From positions 1 to 64,000 of the forward strand of contig CADAPC010000006.1 of NCBI GenBank assembly GCA_902789725.1: a stretch of DNA of 64,000 bases, given 5' to 3'. Of the stretch, positions 58,713 to 64,000 are shown piece by piece. Position 1 is the first letter of the stretch. Each line of letters opens with the position of its first letter. A program made the translations under genes and the position numbers. The stretch is from an uncultured Bacteroidales bacterium. Lineage in GTDB: Bacteria > Bacteroidota > Bacteroidia > Bacteroidales > Bacteroidaceae. The notes below the pieces were generated by a model, which saw only the letters and a program-made list of their open reading frames with translations, was not told the origin of the DNA and ran no database searches.

Positions 58713-60380
58713 TTACTTTTTGATTTTCAATATAGGCATGATGTTGTTGAGGCTCTTCTCGGGTAGGGTGACGATAAGAGCATCGGGTGTGCGCTGGAAC
58801 TTTACTTTACCAAAGCCAAGGAGTTCGACCGACTTAATGGAGGCGGGGTAGAGGGTGGAACCATCGGATAGGGATTTTACTCTGATTGTCTTGTCCTTTG
58901 GCCATGCAAGGGCTGCCACATAGAGAGCCTTGCCGGTTTGGGTGAAACGGATTTCCTCGCTGCCAGCCTTGCTGTACTGTCCGTCGTTAAAGCCTTGGTC
59001 ATTAATCTTGATATCAGCATTGGCAATAGGTCCTTCACCGAATATTTGCCAAGGGCGCGTTTTGTAGATGGCTTCTCCGTTCACTTTCATCCAGGCACCA
59101 AACTCCTTCATGATGGCGAGTTCCTTTTCGTCGGGTGTACCGTCGGCGCGGAGAGGGACGGAGAGGAGCATGTTGCCGTTCTTGCTCACCACATCAATCA
59201 GGAGTTTAGCTATGGTAGCTGCACTCTTGTAGCCGTTGCGCTCATATACGCTCTGGTCGTAATGCCAATTACCGATGCAGTTGCAGCATTGCCAAGGGCG
59301 GGGCATAATTTGGTTGGGGGCACCTCGCTCCACATCCCACACAAGAGCATCTTTCATGTCTTCTTCCAGTATTTTGCCAAACACCACGGCTTGATTCTTC
59401 CCTTGGTGAAGGGCAGCGCTATGGTTATACATGTGAGTGGCGATTTTCATGCCAGCATCGCTGATGGGGTAGAATGGTAGGACGGTGACATCGAAGTAGA
59501 GCAGGTCGGGATTGTAGCGGTTGATGGCATCGAGGGTGCGGTTATAAAAATTGGTGACAAACTCTTGAGAAGGTCGTGCGGCTCCATTTTGCCAGCCCCA
59601 CTGGTTGTGAATGGAACGGTTGTCCCATGTTCCTTCGGAGAAATCATGATCTTGCTGGTAGAGTTTCTGCGGATCAAGTCCTTTCCACCATTTCTCTGTG
59701 CCGTCGGAATTAAGCTTGTAACCGTCTTCCTTGGTCAGCCATCCATCGTACTTCACACCGCGCTTTTCACCTTTAAGGTCGAATCGACGAGCGGGTTCGT
59801 ACCATGTCCATGCGTGGTCGGCATGGAAGGATATGCCGAAGGGGAGTCCGGCTTTCTTGGCTGCGTTAGCCCATCCGTCGAGAATATCCTTGTGTGGACC
59901 GATGTTCTGCGAGTTCCATTCCTGGTACTTGGAGTTCCAGAGGTCAAAGTTGTCGTGGTGGTTACCTAAGGCAAAGAAATAGCGTGCGCCACACTCTTCC
60001 TTGTAAAATTTTACCAGTTCATCTGGTGTCCAATGTTCGGCTTTGAAGAGAGGAAGGATGTCCTTGAACCCTACCTCTGACGGGTGTCCATAGTGCTCAA
60101 GGTGATATTGATATTTAGAGTTGCCCTCCATGTACATTTCTCTTGCCATCCAGTCGCCTGAGCCTTCCACGCACTGTGGACCCCAATGTGCCCAGATGCC
60201 AAACTTGGCGTCACGGAACCATTCTGGCACTTGGTATTGGCGTAGAGATTCCCAGTTGGGGGAGAAAGCTCCTGTAGCCATTGGCTCGTCATTTTCCAAT
60301 ACAGGAATGGGATAGTCCTGTGCTTGTGCAATCGCTGTGGCGAGAAATAGGATTGCTGCATATAGCGTTTTTTTCTTCAT
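58713..60380 (-). CDS. GH29 family alpha-L-fucosidase
   Basis: 555 residues with signal peptide (LYAAILFLATAIAQAQ). GH29 blocks: EWFRDAKFGIWAHWGPQCV, GARYFFALGNHHDNFDLW, and nucleophile Asp297 in LLYFDVT. A retaining exo-fucosidase that works in the periplasm or at the surface. It lies 65 nt upstream of GH2 and 68 nt after the nucleotidyltransferase-kinase gene in transcription order, and shares the operon with a FucP-type permease, which supports L-fucose release and uptake. Confidence 0.94.
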   Translation of the reverse strand: MKKKTLYAAILFLATAIAQAQDYPIPVLENDEPMATGAFSPNWESLRQYQVPEWFRDAKFGIWAHWGPQCVEGSGDWMAREMYMEGNSKYQYHLEHYGHPSEVGFKDILPLFKAEHWTPDELVKFYKEECGARYFFALGNHHDNFDLWNSKYQEWNSQNIGPHKDILDGWANAAKKAGLPFGISFHADHAWTWYEPARRFDLKGEKRGVKYDGWLTKEDGYKLNSDGTEKWWKGLDPQKLYQQDHDFSEGTWDNRSIHNQWGWQNGAARPSQEFVTNFYNRTLDAINRYNPDLLYFDVTVLPFYPISDAGMKIATHMYNHSAALHQGKNQAVVFGKILEEDMKDALVWDVERGAPNQIMPRPWQCCNCIGNWHYDQSVYERNGYKSAATIAKLLIDVVSKNGNMLLSVPLRADGTPDEKELAIMKEFGAWMKVNGEAIYKTRPWQIFGEGPIANADIKINDQGFNDGQYSKAGSEEIRFTQTGKALYVAALAWPKDKTIRVKSLSDGSTLYPASIKSVELLGFGKVKFQRTPDALIVTLPEKSLNNIMPILKIKK

Positions 60381-60448
60381 TGTTGATGAGTGTTCGTATG
60401 AATTAAAAATTAAGAGTAAAGACTTAAGAAGTAGGAGTTAAGAAAATT

Positions 60449-61684
60449 CTAATGGAGTGTTGGAAATTGAGGTGGTGAGGGACGTCGGATGGTGAGAGGG
60501 ATGGCTTCTGGATGAGCTTGACAGAAAGTGGGGGCATCCGTAACGACGAGTGCTAAGTAGCCTCCCCCTCCAGCTCCGGGCATCTTCCATGCCAGTACAT
60601 CGGGGAGTGCTGAATACAGGTCGATGTAGTCTTGCACTCCAGGTTGAATCATGGCAGGGAAGAGGGTGACTTGAGCTTTAAAAGATGCCCTGTATGCTTT
60701 GGCAAAAGCGGTGAGGTCGGTCTTCATGATGGCCTCCCAACATTCATCAGCAGCTTGGGTGAGTGCTTTCACGTTGGTCTCGTTGATTTGTTTGCCCTCA
60801 ATCACAGAGCAATCAGGACGGCGTGGGAACATGGGAATCAAGCACAAATGCCTCTCTAACCAATGGAGTATTGTCTCGTCCTCGCACCGTTCAATCTGTT
60901 TGGGCCAATAGTGGGCATCGTAAAGGTGACGGCAAAGACCTGGAATGCAGATGCCGATGGCATCCTGTGCGCCGCTGATGATGCCATCCGTGCGTTCGGG
61001 GTCGTTTTCAAAGCAGAAGACCAGTTTGGCCAGCATTTCTGGCTCCATGTCGGGCAGACGTACGGGCCAAATGCGCTGAATCTGTTTGCGGGTGGATGTA
61101 GAGAGGCCGCAGCGCTCGCGAATCTCGAAGGTGGGTTGCAGTGAAATGGTGATGGCCCATCCTGGAGCAAAGGTACTCACGTAGGGTTGGTCAATCCATG
61201 TGCCAGCCAAGTCCAGACGGGTAGGGATGCCACTCGTCTGGTGGACATTGGCTTTCGAGAATTGCGAGTTGCCGTTCGCCAGCGTAGATTTGATATCGGT
61301 GCTGCTGCGGGCTTCAAGCCCTTCTGCGGGGGTACGGTTGAGGACAATGTACTCGATACCCCGTTCCTCACAGAAACGGCGCTTCTCCTCACTGGCTCCG
61401 TCGGCATTCACCACAAAGCGGTCTGGCTTTAGGGCTTCAACCGTAGGAATGAAATCCATCACGCCAGTGCCTTGGTTGATGACGGCATCTTTCACGTACC
61501 GTATGCTCTTCACCATGAACAGGCGTTCTTGTTCGGGGTAGAGAGTTTGGTGATTTTTATATTTCAATACGGTAGCGTCCGAACCAATGCCAACGTACAG
61601 GTCGCCATACTGACTGGCCTGTCGGAAAAACTCTACGTGACCGCTGTGAAGAAGGTCGTAGCAACCGCTGACAAAGACTTTCAT
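60449..61684 (-). CDS. Nucleotidyltransferase fused to a GHMP-kinase-like domain
   Basis: 411 residues. Residues 1-140 are a cytidylyl/adenylyltransferase-like domain: GCYDLLHSGH (His13, His16, HxGH motif) and RSSTDIKSTL (127-135). Residues 148-400 resemble a GHMP sugar kinase: IPTRLDLAGTWIDQP (153-167, motif 1) and GAGGGG (370-375, motif 3). The ATP-loop motif 2 is only weakly represented by RCGLSTSTR (191-199), with a shorter spacing from motif 1 than usual. A role in phosphorylating and activating a sugar is suggested, perhaps L-fucose or a heptose. It is distinct from the bifunctional Fkp of Bacteroides. No signal peptide, so cytoplasmic. Confidence 0.75.
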   Translation of the reverse strand: MKVFVSGCYDLLHSGHVEFFRQASQYGDLYVGIGSDATVLKYKNHQTLYPEQERLFMVKSIRYVKDAVINQGTGVMDFIPTVEALKPDRFVVNADGASEEKRRFCEERGIEYIVLNRTPAEGLEARSSTDIKSTLANGNSQFSKANVHQTSGIPTRLDLAGTWIDQPYVSTFAPGWAITISLQPTFEIRERCGLSTSTRKQIQRIWPVRLPDMEPEMLAKLVFCFENDPERTDGIISGAQDAIGICIPGLCRHLYDAHYWPKQIERCEDETILHWLERHLCLIPMFPRRPDCSVIEGKQINETNVKALTQAADECWEAIMKTDLTAFAKAYRASFKAQVTLFPAMIQPGVQDYIDLYSALPDVLAWKMPGAGGGGYLALVVTDAPTFCQAHPEAIPLTIRRPSPPQFPTLH

Positions 61685-61806
61685 TGAAAGTTAAGAGTTT
61701 AGAATTAAAAGTTAAGAACTTGTAGTGCCGTTAGACAATGAAAATAGTTTGAAATGGAGAACCTTTAGTGGCATAGCCAATAAAGCATTTTTGAACTTCC
61801 ACCCAA

Positions 61807-62826
61807 TCAGAACTTGACCAGGATTCGGAACACCTTGCCAGGGTTTTGGCTCCACCAGCGCATAGTGCCGAGGCCCTCTTCGGGTTGGATAACCTTGGTG
61901 ATGAGCTTGTCAATGGGGCAAGTGCGGCGTTCCAGATAGTGGATGACGGCACGGAAATCCTGGGGCATGGCATTGCGTGAGCCACGAATGTCGAGTTCCT
62001 TCTGCACGAAGTATTTGGTTTGGAAACTTACCTCGCTCTTAGCATAGCCGATGCAGGTCACACGTCCCGTGAAACTCACCTCATTGACGGCCATTTGGTA
62101 GGTAGCAGGACTACCCACAGCCTCAATCACCACATCGGGGCCGAAACCGTTGGTCATTTCCGAAAGCCGCTGATGTACGTCCTCTGTCTTGGTGTTGATG
62201 GTGTAGGAGGCACCCATTTGCTTGGCAAGGGCAAGTTTCTCATCGTCAATGTCGGCAGCCACCACAGTGGCTCCACGGAGTGCAGAGCGCACAATGGCAC
62301 CCATGCCCACCATGCCACAACCAATCACCATGACTACGTCGATGTCGGTCACCTGTGCGCGGCTCACTGCATGGAAACCTACACTCATGGGCTCGACTAA
62401 AGCGCATTCCTTGGGTGTGAGCAAACCTGCTGGGATTACTTTTTCCCAAGGCATGACGATGTATTCCTTCATGGCTCCGTTGCGTTGCACACCCAGCGTT
62501 TCGTTATTCTGACAGGCGTTCACCCGTCCGTTGCGGCACGAGGCGCACTTCCCGCAGTTTGTGTAAGGGTTGAGTGTCACCACCATGCCAGGCTCGAGGC
62601 TTTTGGGCACATCGCTGCCCACGGCTTCAATCACAGCTCCCACCTCGTGGCCGGGGATGACTGGATTGAGTGCCATCGTGTTGCGGCCCATGAAGGTGTT
62701 GATATCTGAACCGCAGAAGCCGACGTATTGTAGTTTAAGCAGCACTTCTCCGGCTTGGAGAGTGGCAGGTTTTTCCACTTCGATGATGTGCAACTCTTGC
62801 GAGTGCGAAATTTGAATAGCTTTCAT
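61807..62826 (-). CDS. Zinc-dependent medium-chain alcohol/sugar dehydrogenase
   Basis: 339 residues of the MDR family. Catalytic zinc residues are in GFCGSDINTF and GHEVGAV, the structural zinc lobe is CGKCASCRNGRVNAC and the NAD(P) fold is VIGCGMVGMGAIVRSAL. Typical substrates are sugar alcohols or aldoses (sorbitol, L-fucose/L-galactose-type, galactitol phosphate). It starts 2 nt after the FucP stop, so it is tightly coupled to the permease; oxidation of imported L-fucose or a related sugar is the natural inference. A gap of 122 nt separates it from the next gene. Confidence 0.88.
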   Translation of the reverse strand: MKAIQISHSQELHIIEVEKPATLQAGEVLLKLQYVGFCGSDINTFMGRNTMALNPVIPGHEVGAVIEAVGSDVPKSLEPGMVVTLNPYTNCGKCASCRNGRVNACQNNETLGVQRNGAMKEYIVMPWEKVIPAGLLTPKECALVEPMSVGFHAVSRAQVTDIDVVMVIGCGMVGMGAIVRSALRGATVVAADIDDEKLALAKQMGASYTINTKTEDVHQRLSEMTNGFGPDVVIEAVGSPATYQMAVNEVSFTGRVTCIGYAKSEVSFQTKYFVQKELDIRGSRNAMPQDFRAVIHYLERRTCPIDKLITKVIQPEEGLGTMRWWSQNPGKVFRILVKF

Positions 62827-62828
62827 CT

Positions 62829-64000
62829 TTATTTCTTATTTTTTACAATTGAACGATAACCATATGCAATGATGACGAGGAAGCACACTAAGGGCAATAC
62901 GAAAGACATGTTGACGGCTGGGTGCCCAAGGATGACTTGTTGGTCAATCAGCTTACCCTGCAAAGGAGGCATGAGCGCTCCGCCCACAATGGCCATGACC
63001 AGGAAGGCGGCTCCCAGATGAGTGTCCTTGGAATCTACATTTTCCAGTGCGATGCCATAGATGGTGGGGAACATGATGGACATGAACAAGCTGATGCACA
63101 CCAAGCTGTAGAGGCCCCACATGCCTTCGATGCATATAGCTCCCAGCGTGCAGAGGGAGGCTCCCACTCCAAACCACAGGAGCAACTGGCGTGTGTTGAT
63201 GTAACGCATAATGAAGGTGCCGATGAACCTGCCTCCTAAGTTGAGTGACATAGCGACTATGTTGAACAATTGAGCCGTGGCCTTGTTGATGCCTAAGTGG
63301 TCAGCGTACTGGATGATGAATGTCCACACCATGATTTGTGCAGCCACATAGCAGACTTGTGCAAACACTCCCTCGCGGTAGAGAGTGTTGTGCCAAAGGT
63401 TCGAAAGGGTCTCCTTCACCGTGTGGGTCTGTCCGGCAGCCTTTTGCTCCTCACTCTCGGTTTTGGGCATCTTGGTCAGAGCGATGATGATGAACACGCA
63501 CAACACCACCAGACCAATAGCTACGTAGGGGTTGCGAATCACAGCAAGGTCGTGCAGTCTGATGTCGGCCTTTTCTGCTTCGGAAAGGAGCGGGAAAATG
63601 ATTTGTCCCGCAGCATCGCGCTTGTCGGACAGCAGGTGGGGCAATACGATGAACGATGCCACAGCCATGCCGCTGAGCGAACCCACGGGGTTGAATGCCT
63701 GCGCCAGATTGAGCCGTCGGGTCGATGTCTCTTTATCACCTAAGGAGAGAATGAATGGATTGGCGGTTGTCTCCAAGAAAGCCAGTCCGAAGGTGAGGAT
63801 GTAGAGCGACACGCAGAAGAATGAAAATTCTTGCCATTCAGCAGCGGGAATGAACAGAAAGGCTCCGATGGCATAGAGAGCCAAGCCCAGCAGGATGCCG
63901 CTCTTGTAGGAGTAGCGGCGTATGAACAAGGCCGCAGGAATAGCCATTGTGGCATAGCCTCCGTAGAAGGCGAACTGGATGAGCGATGCTTTCGCAACCG
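62829..64000 (-). CDS. FucP-type L-fucose:H+ symporter (5' end outside window)
   Basis: About 390 codons are visible; the frame is open to the window edge, beginning ...VAKASLIQFAFYGGYATMAIPAALFIRRYSYKSG, so the N-terminus is missing. The sequence aligns with the major-facilitator sugar transporter family of FucP (FIPAAEWQEFSFFCVSLYILTFGLAFLETTANPFILSLGDKE; RLNLAQAFNPVGSLSG). Inner-membrane proton symport of L-fucose or a related 6-deoxy or aldo-hexose. It is the first visible gene of the operon with dehydrogenase, nucleotidyltransferase-kinase, GH29 and GH2. Confidence 0.92.
   Translation of the reverse strand, partial: VAKASLIQFAFYGGYATMAIPAALFIRRYSYKSGILLGLALYAIGAFLFIPAAEWQEFSFFCVSLYILTFGLAFLETTANPFILSLGDKETSTRRLNLAQAFNPVGSLSGMAVASFIVLPHLLSDKRDAAGQIIFPLLSEAEKADIRLHDLAVIRNPYVAIGLVVLCVFIIIALTKMPKTESEEQKAAGQTHTVKETLSNLWHNTLYREGVFAQVCYVAAQIMVWTFIIQYADHLGINKATAQLFNIVAMSLNLGGRFIGTFIMRYINTRQLLLWFGVGASLCTLGAICIEGMWGLYSLVCISLFMSIMFPTIYGIALENVDSKDTHLGAAFLVMAIVGGALMPPLQGKLIDQQVILGHPAVNMSFVLPLVCFLVIIAYGYRSIVKNKK

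Overview
The window reads as Bacteroidota, most likely Prevotellaceae (Prevotella, Segatella or Xylanibacter type). It has two SusC/SusD pairs, a hybrid two-component regulator, lipoproteins with short lipoboxes, C-terminal Gly-Ile-Tyr...Gly-Lys-Lys tails of the type-9-secretion sort, and promoters of the Bacteroidota form TTTG-N19-20-TAnnTTTG with almost no Shine-Dalgarno sequences. No rRNA, CRISPR array, transposase or prophage gene was seen.

Layout. 1-0.9 kb: a gamma-carbonic anhydrase. 1-17.3 kb: one long co-directional block, FAS1 lipoprotein - SusC - SusD - FAS1 - FAS1 - SusC - SusD, closed by a terminator. 17.5-19.3 kb (minus): secreted M6 metalloprotease. 19.4-43.7 kb (plus): a GH115 alpha-glucuronidase, a YARHG protein, a CotH-like protein, DUF3237, GH95, GH43 with a CBM-like tail, a second GH43, a GH10 xylanase fused to a CE1-type esterase, a 1184-residue modular surface protein and the hybrid sensor/AraC regulator. 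Together with the SusCD block this looks like a polysaccharide utilisation locus for decorated glucuronoarabinoxylan. 43.7-54.9 kb: housekeeping genes (arabinose-5-phosphate isomerase, CMP-sugar synthetase, tRNA-Leu and initiator tRNA, RlpA-like protein, an operon of a small protein, DUF1460, EFR1 and ABC-F, an M13 peptidase, an HD-domain protein). 55.5-64 kb (minus): an L-fucose/galactoside operon of FucP permease (cut by the window end), zinc alcohol dehydrogenase, a nucleotidyltransferase fused to a GHMP-kinase-like domain, GH29 fucosidase and GH2 beta-galactosidase.

Main new observations. (1) Five promoters in the xylan locus carry two TGTAAC-like half-sites 21 bp apart, ending exactly 31 nt before the -7 box; this looks like the operator of the local hybrid regulator, and it ties CotH and DUF3237 proteins to xylan use. 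(2) Two homologous ~135-bp minus-strand units at 43.7 and 44.1 kb each have a promoter, about 80 nt of transcript and a GTGA-loop terminator whose stem covaries: a candidate duplicated small-RNA family, with a diverged relative at 31.1 kb. (3) A 7-bp repeat inside the first SusC signal peptide could switch reading frame. (4) Several intergenic loci share a two-inverted-plus-several-direct short-repeat design. All motif alignments were made by eye.
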